Source: Bettongia penicillata ogilbyi (Eukaryota > Chordata > Mammalia > Diprotodontia > Potoroidae). From it: a stretch of 64,000 nucleotides of DNA. Made by a program: the position numbers and the translations under genes. Location of the stretch: NCBI GenBank assembly GCA_023548195.1, contig JAJHZJ010000221.1, positions 2,338,001-2,402,000 of the forward strand, written 5' to 3'. Of the stretch, positions 15,101 to 22,840 are shown one piece after another. Below the pieces are notes generated by a model. It had not been told where the DNA came from and did not search any database. It worked only from the letters and a program-made list of their open reading frames with translations. The stretch's first letter is position 1. Every line of letters starts with the position of its first letter.

Positions 15101-18100
15101 TGGCTAAAATTAATATATGTGCTATAATATAGTTATTTTCACATTTATAATGAAGAAGATATATCTAAATTATTTCAACTTTAATCAGTGTAATCTAAGA
15201 ACAAGGATTCAAAATAAAATCTTGCTCATTTAAAGCATTTACATATGGATTCTACCCATATGGAGTCTCACACACATAAATGCACACACAATTTGTGTGT
15301 CTGTATGTGTGAGCACTGTATTCTACTTTCTTACCAGGTTTTGGCTTCACAAGACCCACAGCAAGAATAGTTTCACTAAGTCCATCAAAGTAGGCAAGGT
15401 CCCCTCTGCCAATAATTGAAAGAAAAATTATACAAGTATGAATAACAGAATACTTTTAATATTCAAATTATTTACCAAGTAAATCTTTAATTACTACTTT
15501 TATTAATTACAAAAATGGAAGTAATTAATATTTACAGCAAAAGGGTAATTAGATGGTACATTGGATAGCATGCTGGGCCTAGAGTCAACAAGAATCATCT
15601 TCTTGAGTTCAAATCTGGTCCCATACCCTGGGTAAGTCACTTAACCCTGTTTGCCTCAGTTGGAAATGGCAAACAACCAAGGAAATCCCAAATAGAGTCA
15701 CAAAGAGTCAGACACAACTGGAAAATTGCTGAACAACAAAATAACTTTCAAATTGTATTTAAATGTAGAAATCTTGCATTAAGCTTCTGCAAAGTATACT
15801 ATTTCAAAAAACAATCTATAATAAAGAACTGTACAAATATTTTCCTCAAAAATGTTTTTAGATATATTGCATTTAAATGCCTATAGGAAAATAGAAGAAA
15901 TCCATTCACTATAGAAACATACAGCTGAGTGGCTAAACTGGGATTTGAAAAGTGTTAGAAATGGAACAGTGAGAGATGTAGGGAAAGAAAGAGAGTGTGC
16001 AGTGGCTTGTCATATATACAAGGTAGGATGACGTCCACAGATCTATGTTCACTGCACAGATGAGCAGTGGAGCAAAACGAACATATTCATCCAACTCTAC
16101 AGCTAAACGTTAAAGGACTAACTCTGGATTGTGCTCAATCTACCGACAATAAAAGGGTGGCAATACAAGAAATCACTTGTAGATTATGTATGTGCACTGA
16201 CCATGAAATACTTCCTATGTTTCAGACCTTCCAGCAATTCTGTATTTTACTTTTATCAAGTGTTTTGCTTACAAGTAATGGGTCTTCTCCACTTCTTCAA
16301 GGTGGAACTATATTCAAATTATACCTTTCCAATGCAGTGTAGCAAAGCACTGCACCAGAAGTCAGAAGACAGGTCACTAAACAATTGTATGATTTTGTTC
16401 CTCTACTTTCTTCATTTTTAACGCATTGGATTATAATCTCACTAAGGCCTCTGTTAGACCTTTAAGTTCAATAACTATACCAAAATTACGTAAAGGTAAT
16501 CTCTATTTTTTGTCACAACGTAATGTGATCTGGATAGCCTGATTTGTTTAAAAAAGGCAGCCAGTGGAAGAAGTATAAACTGATGCTGGAGTGGAAAATC
16601 AAATAGTAAGTTTTTCAAAAGAATCTTCTTAACTTCACTTATAGATTATTAGGAAAGGTACAGTAGAATACTGCAATTAAAGAACTGAAATACATTGTAG
16701 GTGTTAGATTCCTAGTTTCAATGTCTGAGGAATTATTAAATATTTAAAACATACATACCCATCTTCATAGTTCCACATAAATATGTCACTGTCAATAGTA
16801 AGCCATGCCCTCCCAATCTGAGGGAATACCCCCATCATACAGTTACACTGCATATCTGAAGCATTATAGATGTAAGGTTTAAATGTTTTAATCTCACACC
16901 ACACCTGTTTCAGAAGTCTTAAAAAGTTGTTTAAACAAGTTATAACTTCTTCATGCCTTATACAAAGTAAATAACCTGTGAAGTATTAGGAAATTTTATC
17001 TTTAAGAATTACACTATTTAAAGCACAAAAATTCTTGGTAATCTTTGAGAACGAGCAACTTACGGTATATCTATTTGGTGATATTGAGTTTTGTTACCTA
17101 ATCAAAAATCTTAATTAAAAATGTACCACACAGAATTTTAACATCAATGCTTAATATAAGAAAAATTGTTCATGTAAAAAGGGCAGAAAAATTATATACA
17201 AGTAGGTTCTGATTAATGCAAATAATGAATCACCCTGTATTGGTTTTGTTATTTAAATCTGTACAGTATATTTCTATTAGGTTGTAACTAATTACCATAT
17301 TTTAAATAATTATGACTGAAAAATTAAAATACCTACAACCACTTCAAAGGGATTTGTTGGATACAATTACGTATGGCATTTGGAAGTCATGAATACATGT
17401 CAATTTCACAAAGAGATGGAACAGCTTGAGTAGAAAGAGTACTGAACTTGTAGTCAGAAAGAACTAAAAGTCAAAATTATTACTAACTGTGCAATCACAG
17501 GTTAAGTTATTCAATCTCTGAGTCTCCAGTTCCTTCTCTGTAAAATAAGGATGGTATAATCAAGGTATTAATGAAGTCCAAGTGTGAACATGTAATATTA
17601 ATAGAACAGGAAGGTCTTCCCTGTCAATTAATAGATCTAACACATGAAGCCTGAGATCACATGGAGCTCAGACTGGGAAGAGCTTGCCCAAGAAGGAGAG
17701 AGATAGCAAAACAGAGAGTGAGAGCAGACAGAGCACTGAGAGAGAAGCAAGCTGTGAGTGAGAGTAGTTGGCCCAAGGAATAGAAAGAGAGGGAAGAAGC
17801 AAGCTGTGAGTGAGGGAGAAAATTTCTCAAACTGAACCTGTTTTTGTGGGGAGGCCTGACAGCAAGAAGGTTTAAAGATGTTGGTGCTCCTTGGACAGTA
17901 ATAAGTACCCTGTTAAATCTTACCTCCTAGTATTCTAATGATGTCTCAAACAAATATTTTGGCTTTATCTTTGAGGAAAAGAGTTTGTTATATTTTGAGA
18001 ATTTGCCCTGGAAATACTCATGCATATTCATAGCAGCTGCTAAGGATATCTGGCATTACAGAATACAATAAAAAAACTGTTCTGTGCTAAAAAAAACAAC

Positions 18101-19096
18101 TTATATAAACTAATAGGATTAGAAAATATGAAAATGAGATCTATGGGATAATTTGCGATAAAAAATCTCAATATAAATATTAAATACAAATGACTCATAT
18201 TAAATATATATATTTAAATGTAAATTTAAAAATTTAAAAATTTATAAATATAAAATTTATATTTTAAATATAAATTTAAAAATTTAGATGGGCTGGAGTG
18301 TAAGACAAAAAACATAATAAAATGTTATTTTTAGGCACTTCAGAAGAATTATGACTGGAAATTTTAGAAGGAACACATTTTCTTTTGCTAACTTTTCAAT
18401 TTATGCTCCATTCTTAGATCATGTGGAATTTCCTTTCCATTACCTGGCTGCTATTGCCAATGTTTCAAAACATCCCTTTCAACCATCCTATTAAGCCTTA
18501 AGTTAAATTATTTGTATAATTCCTTGAGCTCTTTATCAGACTACAAATCATTAAAATCTACAACAATCTTCTAAAAAATAACAAGCCAAATGATAAATGC
18601 ACCTTCATTACAGAAAAATGATAGAAGTGTACCCCACTTTTAAACACTAAAATTTAGGAGATCCTCTAAACATGTTCATCATCCTACTCAAGATATAGTT
18701 ATCCTCCAGAAACCCAACAGACACCCCACTCTAGGCATCTTCTTATTTCCTGTAGCAGGAAGGGTAGTGAGTCATTTTTTAAGAGATGAATCCATGAATA
18801 ACTATGAGAACTATTTGAACAGAAGCATACTAACTTACAAAACAACTAAATTAAGGGTAAGATGTTTGTTTTACAAAATGATTTACTAGAGATTTCTTTA
18901 AATAGTTATCTTTCACAAATGTCACTAATACATTTTAAATTATACAATTTGCAAAATTTTAATTTATTGTAATTTTTCAGGAATACCTTTTCAGCACACG
19001 GTACACAGCAATGACTAAAGTATAACCAACATATTTTTATGACAAAAACTAAACCAAAAATAATGAATATAATCCAAATAACAAAAAATTCTCAAT

Positions 19097-19143
<47 letters not shown>

Positions 19144-21856
19144 TACACACATACACATGCACATACACTCTCATCTCTCCCCACTACCCCTCAGCAAAAT
19201 AAATATAGGATACGACCAAACTGTTCAACAAGCTCAGGGGGGAGAGGAACTCTTCGAATGGAACTGATCTCTGGAAGATTGGGTACTGAGAGCAAACCAG
19301 GTCCTTGTAGAGGATAATCCATGTCTGACATGCCTGAAACTGTGGGACTACCTACAAAAAAGAAAATCATTTGCTCAAAATGAACAGTAAAGATTGTTTG
19401 GGGCATTAAAGGTTTTTTTCTAATTATAGTCTCTAGTGGATCTGCGCACTTGGTTATTAGGGCAAGTGAGCTACGTTATTTTCCTGAAGCTCACTTATCT
19501 TACAACATAAGCCAATGATAGCAATAAAATACCTGCATCTAAAATCAGGAAGACAAAAACATCAGAAGATTTCCAGACAAAATACATCACTTGCCTATGT
19601 TTATGATCTATAACTATTTTTGAAGTTACTTAAGTATGATTACGTTGTCTAGCTGTTTGTAGTATGTTTTTATTATCTCTCCAACCACATGATAAACTCT
19701 TCATTGGAAAGAACCTTATGGTTTGAGATGCTCTGGGATTCTCAAACAAAACATTATAGAGATAAAACTTTGCATTTTCTTTAATTTCATTTTTTCTCAT
19801 GGATCTTGCCATTCTTTTGCAAGACAGATATCTCATAGACATATAAGTATAAGCAAAGAGATAGAAGAGAGAGGGAGAGGATCTATAAGTACAAAAATAT
19901 TTATACTAGAATACTATCGTGCTGTAGGAAATGATGAAAGTGATGGTTCAGAGAAAACCGAGTACTCTTCTTGTGTGAAGTGACTCAGAGTGAAATAGGT
20001 AGAACCAAGAGAACAATTTATACAATAACAACAAAATCAGAAAGAAAACAACCTTGAAAGACTTTAGAACTCTAATCAAGAGAACGACAGAGATTCCAAA
20101 AGACTGAGAGGTTTAGGACTAAGCAGCCATCTCTTGACAGAGAGATGGGCTGAGGGTGTAGATTAAGACGTATTTTTTGGATATGGCCAATGAAGCAATT
20201 TGTTTTACTTGACTGTCCTTATCTGATACAAGAGAGTTTTTTGATTTTTTGAAGGGAGGACAATCAGGAGAGTGCAAGATGATAGTAATGACAAAAAGAA
20301 AAAATAAGAAAAGAGCATCAATTAAATATTTTAAAATGCACAGAAGAAAACAGAAGGGGACAAAGAAGCAGAGCAGTACTGGAAATACGTTAAATTTAAC
20401 ATACAATTTTTAAAAGTACTACCTAACTGATTCATGGCTTCACATAAAATGCTTTTTTTCCTGTTCTTTTTTATTTTGAAATGTTCACAATTATTCAATT
20501 CATAATAAAAATTTTTAAATATAAAACATTAAAAATATGACACCCTTCCATAATATTTTTGCTACTACACCTCAGATTAACAATACTCATACAAGCTATT
20601 TGTTAAATGCTGGATAATAGCTCACAAAGTGCTTTACAATTTTGGGACCCAAAACAATGGAAGGGGGCATCCATACAGGACTCAATTCTTTGTGGGAACA
20701 AAATATTAATGTCAATCTCCTGTATCACTCTTCAAATACAGAAGTTTAGGTTTAAAACTTCCCCCTAAAAGAAAAAAAAAACACAACAGGAATGGCACAC
20801 CAGTATTGAGGAGTAAAAAAATCTCAAACTCCTCTGCCATCTGGCTTTCACAGTGAATTACTGACATGAGGGAAATGGTGAAAATAATAGAGAAGCCTTG
20901 TACTGCTCTCCTGTAAATGTTGGTGCATCCTAGGAGAACAAGGATTGACATACAAGAGGGAAGGGAAAAGAAGGATACTACCAGTCAGTCAGAGTTACAC
21001 ACATTCTATAAATACCATTCTGAATTCTTGACTGGATCTACTCACAGACCAGTTCAGGTCCTGAACACCTAAACAACCTCAACACTCTCCTAATTAGTCT
21101 TGGCCCCAGCACCAATCCATCCTTCACAAAATTGTCAACAAACTCCCCTGTCAACTTTCAGCAGAATCTAGGATAAGACACAAATTCCTTAGTCAAGAAC
21201 GTAAAGGCTTCTATAATCCGACCCTGGTCTACTTTAAGAACCGTATTTCCCCTTACACCCTTGTTTCAGTCAAACTGGACTTGCTATTTCTTCCCTCTGC
21301 GAACTCCCACAAGTTATTATTCATTCCCCAATGAAACGCCACCTGGTCCACAAAAGGCATTCTATGTTTAGCAGGTACTTTATAAATGTTTGCTGGTGAC
21401 CAGCAAGATAATTCTGGCAGGAACATAACGGCTGGCTGGTGGAGCTTAAAGGGAAGACTCTGAAGCTACGGCAGTACACAACACCAGTTAGCACTGGGGA
21501 CTTCCGAGGCCAGCCAGCGCAATGCTAACGAGACTCCTAGCTCTTCCCCCACACTGGCTCGTGCCCCGGCCAGCTGATCTAACTTGGGGCGGCTGTCTGC
21601 GTCACCCCTACTCTGAACTGGCTCCTGCTCCGTTCTCTCCAGAAGCAAGCTCCCCGAGGGCTCGGCTTTGCCTGACAGAATCGCCCGCCTCACCTGGGGC
21701 CGGCACCATGAGCAGCTCCGACAGGTCGGGGTAGAGGCGGTCATCCTGCACTTGGCGGTCGATGAGCCGCCCCGCGTTCTCCAGAGCCTCCTGCAGGGCC
21801 GCCACCGCCGAGGGCGTGACCGGCGCGGCCGCCGGGCACACGAGCGAGGACGGCAT
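60..21856 (-). CDS. NUP155: Nucleoporin 155, first 14 coding exons (5' part of gene)
   Basis: This is the N-terminal part of the non-FG scaffold nucleoporin Nup155 (yeast Nup157/Nup170 family). The protein sits in the inner ring of the nuclear pore with Nup93, Nup35 and Nup205/188, and is needed for pore assembly and nuclear membrane attachment. Fourteen exons joined in order (21694-21856, 19214-19351, 16759-16855, 15335-15405, 14123-14215, 13253-13419, 9405-9510, 8635-8708, 8237-8328, 4768-4865, 3791-3943, 2659-2759, 788-958, 60-170) give 1635 nt, exactly 545 codons with no stop. They match human NUP155 from its start, shifted by +2 residues by a slightly longer N-terminus. Human Nup155 is 1391 residues, so the window holds mainly the seven-bladed beta-propeller; the alpha-solenoid half lies left of position 1. 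The start is chosen by the MPSSL match and an A at -3. All introns are GT-AG except intron 11 (GC-AG). Confidence 0.97.
171..787 (-). other. NUP155: NUP155 intron 13
   Basis: AT-rich and unique as far as can be seen, with a short poly-T run near 445. I recognise no repeat or RNA gene. Confidence 0.8.
788..958 (-). CDS. NUP155: NUP155 coding exon 13 (residues 452-508)
   Basis: It encodes [20 protein letters not shown] then [20 protein letters not shown] and [17 protein letters not shown]. The acceptor is TCAATAG and the donor GTAAGT. It is 171 nt, phase 0 on both sides. This is the last propeller blade region in the family. Confidence 0.97.
959..2658 (-). other. NUP155: NUP155 intron 12
   Basis: Apart from the L2 copy at about 1440-2030 the intron is AT-rich, unnamed sequence. 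Confidence 0.8.
1440..2030 (+). repeat. LINE L2, 3' end, in NUP155 intron 12
   Basis: This is an L2 3' region in plus orientation. It has the typical order: a CT-rich stretch with 'ctggcctctccctttg' and 'aatgccctggctcccc', then 'agaatgtaatcttcttgaa', 'cagtgtatagcacatagtag' and 'ctgcttaactaatactcgct'. It is antisense to NUP155. The rest of intron 12 (959-2658) shows no repeat I can name. Confidence 0.75.
2659..2759 (-). CDS. NUP155: NUP155 coding exon 12 (residues 418-451)
   Basis: It encodes [20 protein letters not shown] then [14 protein letters not shown]. The acceptor is GTTTTAG and the donor GTAAAT. The exon ends on a complete Gln codon. Confidence 0.95.
2760..3790 (-). other. NUP155: NUP155 intron 11 (GC-AG)
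   Basis: The donor on the minus strand is GCAAGT at 3790-3785 and the acceptor is GTTTTAG ending at 2760. The body is AT-rich with no recognisable repeat. Confidence 0.9.
3791..3943 (-). CDS. NUP155: NUP155 coding exon 11 (residues 367-417), followed by a GC donor
   Basis: It encodes [20 protein letters not shown] then [20 protein letters not shown] and [11 protein letters not shown]. The acceptor is TGTGTAG. The exon ends AAAG and the intron opens GCAAGT, a GC-AG donor; no in-frame GT lies nearby. Arg393 (codon at 3866-3864) corresponds to human Arg391, the residue changed in familial atrial fibrillation. Confidence 0.96.
3944..4767 (-). other. NUP155: NUP155 intron 10 with an L2 3' end
   Basis: About 4290-4560 resembles a plus-strand L2 3' end: 'cacctcccccaccctgagca' then 'caacgcctggcacacagg' and 'aaacatttaataattttg'. 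The rest is unnamed. Confidence 0.65.
4768..4865 (-). CDS. NUP155: NUP155 coding exon 10 (residues 334-366)
   Basis: It encodes [20 protein letters not shown] then [13 protein letters not shown]. The acceptor is TTTTAG and the donor GTATGT. One base of the next Gly codon is carried over. Confidence 0.95.
5120..5905 (+). mobile_element. Old L1 3' UTR interrupted by a younger truncated L1
   Basis: An older L1 3' UTR (about 5120-5210, continuing 5837-5905) is split by a second L1 3' end (5211-5819). The younger copy is 5'-truncated, runs from 'gaactggaaatcaaggggat' through the region near the end of ORF2 and the 3' UTR, and ends in a poly-A run. A 17-bp target-site duplication flanks it (5194-5210 and 5820-5836). 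Both copies are antisense to NUP155. Confidence 0.85.
5906..7860 (+). mobile_element. Decayed L1 ORF2 fragments in NUP155 intron 9
   Basis: Plus-strand sequence resembles the reverse transcriptase and downstream part of L1 ORF2: a stretch of the 'tttatttaacacagtattga' type at 5938, then the region after the catalytic motif, and 'gatgacaatattcccaaaat' at 6625. Many stops and shifts break it. A minus-strand MIR-like segment interrupts it at about 7140-7268. The 92-codon frames at 7557-7857 are chance frames in this debris. Confidence 0.55.
7140..7268 (-). repeat. MIR-type SINE fragment
   Basis: It reads as a reverse-oriented MIR core: 'gcaaatgactcgcctacagt', 'catacaatgtgttagaggt', then the tRNA-like end 'actagagctctatctaatat'. 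Confidence 0.6.
8237..8328 (-). CDS. NUP155: NUP155 coding exon 9 (residues 304-333)
   Basis: It encodes [20 protein letters not shown] then [10 protein letters not shown] and two bases of Arg. The acceptor is TTACAG and the donor GTAATT. The core VYDLG is shared with Nup155 orthologs; the loop HDGKGI differs from the human QDGQGM. Confidence 0.95.
8635..8708 (-). CDS. NUP155: NUP155 coding exon 8 (residues 279-303)
   Basis: This 74-nt exon encodes [20 protein letters not shown] then RGVIQ. It is found by continuity and by strong sites (acceptor AACTTAG, donor GTAACT). Ala and Val replace the human Pro and Leu in the DPILQ motif. Confidence 0.95.
8709..9404 (-). other. NUP155: NUP155 intron 7
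   Basis: No repeat or RNA gene recognised; intron 8 (8329-8634) is likewise plain AT-rich sequence. Confidence 0.8.
9405..9510 (-). CDS. NUP155: NUP155 coding exon 7 (residues 244-278)
   Basis: It encodes [20 protein letters not shown] then [15 protein letters not shown]. In human Nup155 a membrane-binding (ALPS-like) loop has been placed in this part of the propeller; the Ser-rich [15 protein letters not shown] segment fits that. The acceptor is TCTCCAG and the donor GTAAGA. Confidence 0.96.
10884..11660 (+). mobile_element. L1 3' end carrying an inserted SINE
   Basis: Plus-strand L1 near the end of ORF2 and 3' UTR: 'tattcactgttggtggagct' at 10936, 'gacctagaaatcccaccaac' at 11030, then 'aaactgtggatcataaacgt' at 11312. 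A SINE (11090-11217) sits inside. The 94-codon plus-strand frame at 10904-11188 is this debris, not a gene. The element is antisense to NUP155. Confidence 0.8.
11090..11217 (+). mobile_element. Marsupial-type tRNA-headed SINE inserted in L1
   Basis: It starts 'gggcagttaggtggtgcagt' and carries 'ttcaaatatggcctcagaca' and 'taagtcacttaaccctgatt', then an A-rich end. A perfect 12-bp duplication 'aaaaaagttcca' flanks it (11078-11089 and 11218-11229). Confidence 0.9.
11780..12480 (+). mobile_element. L1 3' part, second copy in intron 6
   Basis: It reads from an ORF2-like stretch ('aaagcaaatcaaaacaactc' at 11828) through 'ttaaattggggaacagctga' at 12139 to the 3' UTR ('caagaaagggctcaatggag' at 12448). 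It parallels the copy at 10884-11660, so two related L1 3' ends lie in tandem. Confidence 0.75.
12725..12850 (+). repeat. L2 3' terminal fragment
   Basis: The segment reads 'agctccttgagggcagagcc', 'gtgcctggcacatagtagaa' and 'gcttaataaatatttaagga', the standard L2 3' tail. Confidence 0.8.
13253..13419 (-). CDS. NUP155: NUP155 coding exon 6 (residues 188-243)
   Basis: It encodes [20 protein letters not shown] then [20 protein letters not shown] and [14 protein letters not shown], a near-invariant blade region of the family. The acceptor is AACTAG and the donor GTAAGT. The exon ends on a complete Gln codon. Confidence 0.97.
14123..14215 (-). CDS. NUP155: NUP155 coding exon 5 (residues 157-187)
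   Basis: It encodes [20 protein letters not shown] then [12 protein letters not shown], a hydrophobic propeller strand pair. The acceptor is CTTAAG and the donor GTATGT. It is 93 nt in phase 1 on both sides, so it could be skipped in frame. Confidence 0.95.
14216..15334 (-). other. NUP155: NUP155 introns 4 and (13420-14122) 5
   Basis: AT-rich sequence with a short CA/TG-rich patch at about 15270-15315. No mobile element recognised in either intron. Confidence 0.75.
15335..15405 (-). CDS. NUP155: NUP155 coding exon 4 (residues 133-156)
   Basis: This is a 71-nt exon encoding [19 protein letters not shown] then VKPKPG. The acceptor is TTGGCAG and the donor GTAAGA. It is too short for a simple ORF search and was found by protein continuity between exons 3 and 5. 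Pro replaces the human Ala in the KPKAG motif. Confidence 0.95.
15406..16758 (-). other. NUP155: NUP155 intron 3
   Basis: Apart from the SINE at 15545-15741, no element is recognised. Two overlapping frames near 16067-16421 have no resemblance to a protein I know and are judged chance. Confidence 0.75.
15545..15741 (+). mobile_element. SINE with an RTE/BovB-like 3' tail, in NUP155 intron 3
   Basis: A tRNA-like head ('agatggtacattggatagca') and body ('gggtaagtcacttaaccctg') are followed by a tail 'cacaaagagtcagacacaac' and 'gctgaacaacaaaat'. That tail is the RTE/BovB type, implying mobilisation by an RTE LINE. It is diagnostic of marsupial SINEs in my reading. Confidence 0.85.
16759..16855 (-). 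CDS. NUP155: NUP155 coding exon 3 (residues 101-132)
   Basis: It encodes [17 protein letters not shown] followed by [15 protein letters not shown], a beta-propeller blade of the Nup155 family. The acceptor reads TTCAG and the donor GTATGT. Phase is 1 in and 2 out, completed by exon 4 to give Gly-Gly-Asp. Confidence 0.96.
17405..17560 (+). repeat. MIR-type SINE in NUP155 intron 2
   Basis: The pattern 'gtagaaagagtactgaactt', 'gtagtcagaaagaac', 'caggttaagttattcaatct' and 'ccttctctgtaaaataagga' is a degraded MIR. Confidence 0.65.
17590..18060. repeat. Candidate solo LTR or other unclassified repeat
   Basis: A purine-rich block with a 20-bp direct repeat starting at 17743 and 17795 (agaagcaagctgtgagtgag) is followed by GC-richer sequence and a TATATTTTG stretch. 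The composition differs from the surrounding intron and looks like part of an LTR, but I could not fix ends or a duplication. Confidence 0.3.
18150..18290. repeat. AT-only low-complexity block with self-complementarity
   Basis: The stretch is built from taaat, ttaaaaattt and atataaa units and can fold on itself over more than 100 bases. Confidence 0.8.
19097..19170. repeat. Compound (TC)n(CA)n microsatellite
   Basis: About nine TC units followed by about 13 CA units, then imperfect CA. In the NUP155 transcript this reads (UG)n(GA)n and begins about 70 nt after the exon 2 donor. Confidence 0.95.
19214..19351 (-). CDS. NUP155: NUP155 coding exon 2 (residues 55-100)
   Basis: It encodes [20 protein letters not shown], then [20 protein letters not shown] and VEQFG. 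The acceptor is TTTTTGTAG. I place the donor after the C that starts the His codon (GTATCC), because this restores FGHM as in the mammalian protein; the alternative GTCGTA three bases earlier would lose a residue. The exon is 138 nt, a multiple of three. Met61 here matches the start of a shorter human isoform. Confidence 0.95.
19895..20300 (+). mobile_element. L1 3' end in NUP155 intron 1
   Basis: The sequence 'tagaatactatcgtgctgta', 'gtgactcagagtgaaatagg' and 'agaaccaagagaacaattta' is the L1 segment near the end of ORF2, continuing into 3' UTR. It is antisense to NUP155. Confidence 0.7.
21030..21410 (+). repeat. L2 3' region near the NUP155 CpG island
   Basis: It has L2 landmarks: 'aggataagacacaaattcct', 'gtaaaggcttctataatccg', 'ttccctctgcgaactcccac' and a final 'actttataaatgtttgctgg'. 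It ends about 150 bp before GC content rises. Confidence 0.75.
21694..21856 (-). CDS. NUP155: NUP155 coding exon 1 (residues 1-54)
   Basis: ATG is at 21856-21854 with A at -3. The exon encodes MPSSL, an Ala/Pro-rich stretch, then the conserved helix [15 protein letters not shown] and [10 protein letters not shown]. It ends CCCCAG before donor GTGAGG and leaves one base (G) for the next exon. It lies inside the CpG island. The frame stays open upstream to about 21952, but no in-frame ATG is seen there, so the 21856 start is firm. Confidence 0.96.
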
Positions 21857-22189
21857 GGTCGGCCGCCCGCCCCGCAACGGAGTGGCCGCCGTCAGTGCCG
21901 CGGCGAGAGCAATCGGCAGAGCTGAAAAGAAAGAGAGGACAGAGACGGACAAGCCCAGAAGATGCGTGCAGCCCAGCGGCGCCGGTCAAAAGCGCGCCGG
22001 GGCGCCCGGCAGTGACGCATTTCCGCTTCCGTAGTCCCGCCTCTCGGGCCTTCCGTTGCCCGAAGCAAGAGGGGAGGAGGGGTGGAGTCGACGGGGCCTG
22101 CAATTTTGGCGGGGAGGGCTGAGAGGTGAGAGGGGCGGGGCGGGGCCGGGCCTGTGTGGCTGGGGAAGAGAAAAGGGAGGAGGGTGGGG

Positions 22190-22250
22190 AAAGAGGAAGC
22201 GGGAAAAGGTTGGGGAAGGGGAGGGGGAGGGGGAGGGAAACGGGAGGGGA
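22190..22250 (+). repeat. G-run cluster with quadruplex potential
   Basis: At 22212-22248 plus-strand runs of three to five G separated by single A (gggga, ggggga) satisfy the four-run G-quadruplex pattern several times over. It lies about 350 bp upstream of the NUP155 start codon. Confidence 0.8.
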
Positions 22251-22559
22251 AAAGGAGCGCGTTCGGGGACGGGCCGCCGGCTGCGGGGTGAGGCGGGTTC
22301 CGGCTGCGCGACGAGCGCGAGGCCCGCACGGGGCCTGGGCTGGGGTCCCGGACCTCCCACGGCCGCCAGGGGGCGCCGCGTCACCCTGGGCAAGCCTCTG
22401 CTCCGGGGCTGCGAGGCCACACGTGCCCTGCGGGGCCCTCGGGGGCGGCCTTTTGACGGAGTCCCCTCACTAAAATGATTTCTTGTGTGACTGACGTTTG
22501 ATCAGTCTCAAGTCCCCACGCGAGGACCTAGAAGGCCCGCGTGGCCTCCCCAGCCCTGC

Positions 22560-22700
22560 GCTTGTCACGGAGTTGCCTCAGCCGCCCCGTCTGTAGAGTG
22601 AGGATCATTAAATAACCGCTCCTAACACTTAGGGGGGTTGTGAGGGTAGAATGAGATGCCTGCACAGCACTTGCACGCTTTAAAGTTTATAAGAGAATAC
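22560..22700 (+). repeat. MIR-type SINE at the CpG island edge
   Basis: The order 'ttgcctcagccgccccgtct', 'gtagagtgaggatcatt', 'ttgtgagggtagaatgagat' and 'gcacttgcacgctttaaag' matches a MIR second half. The normally T-rich 'cagtttcccc' part reads GC-rich here. Confidence 0.65.
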
Positions 22701-22840
22701 ATTTTATATAAGTACAAAAGTACTAAATGTAAACTATATGCGAACCTGTAAATATTTCATGTATAAAAATACACTAATAATAAAATTATTATTATCATTC
22801 CAAGAGATAGGTGCTTCATTTTCAATCAGACCCACCAGCG

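Larger units (their letters stand above)
16856..19213 (-). other. NUP155: NUP155 intron 2
   Basis: Contains the MIR, the candidate LTR, the AT block and the microsatellite listed separately. 18300-19090 holds nothing I can name. Confidence 0.8.
19352..21693 (-). other. NUP155: NUP155 intron 1
   Basis: Contains the L1 3' end and L2 copy listed separately. 20400-21020 and 19400-19890 are plain sequence without a recognisable element. Confidence 0.8.
21560..22560 (-). promoter_or_regulatory. NUP155: NUP155 CpG island and promoter region
   Basis: GC and CpG content rise sharply across exon 1 and about 700 bp upstream of it. There is no TATA box. A tight cluster at 22013-22031, about 160-175 bp upstream of the ATG, holds a TGACGCA (CRE/ATF-like) next to two GGAA cores on the minus strand (CGGAAGCGGAAA), the ETS type common in housekeeping promoters. 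G-runs follow further upstream at 22190-22250. The transcription start is not visible directly. Confidence 0.75.

Noticed and set aside
16067..16421. Two overlapping 91- and 96-codon frames in NUP155 intron 3
   Set aside because: Cys-rich by chance, no recognisable domain and no splice-site support.
19039..19317. 92-codon plus-strand frame containing a Thr-His repeat
   Set aside because: It is the (CA)n microsatellite and the antisense of NUP155 exon 2.
21857..21952. N-terminal extension of NUP155 with a signal-like hydrophobic stretch
   Set aside because: The frame is open but the codon at 21952 is TTG and no in-frame ATG was found; the family starts at MPSSL.
21741..22478. Several 90-145-codon frames in the NUP155 CpG island on both strands
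   Set aside because: Stop-poor GC-rich DNA; overlapping frames on both strands, Arg/Gly/Pro-rich, no motif. Only the MPSSL frame is supported.
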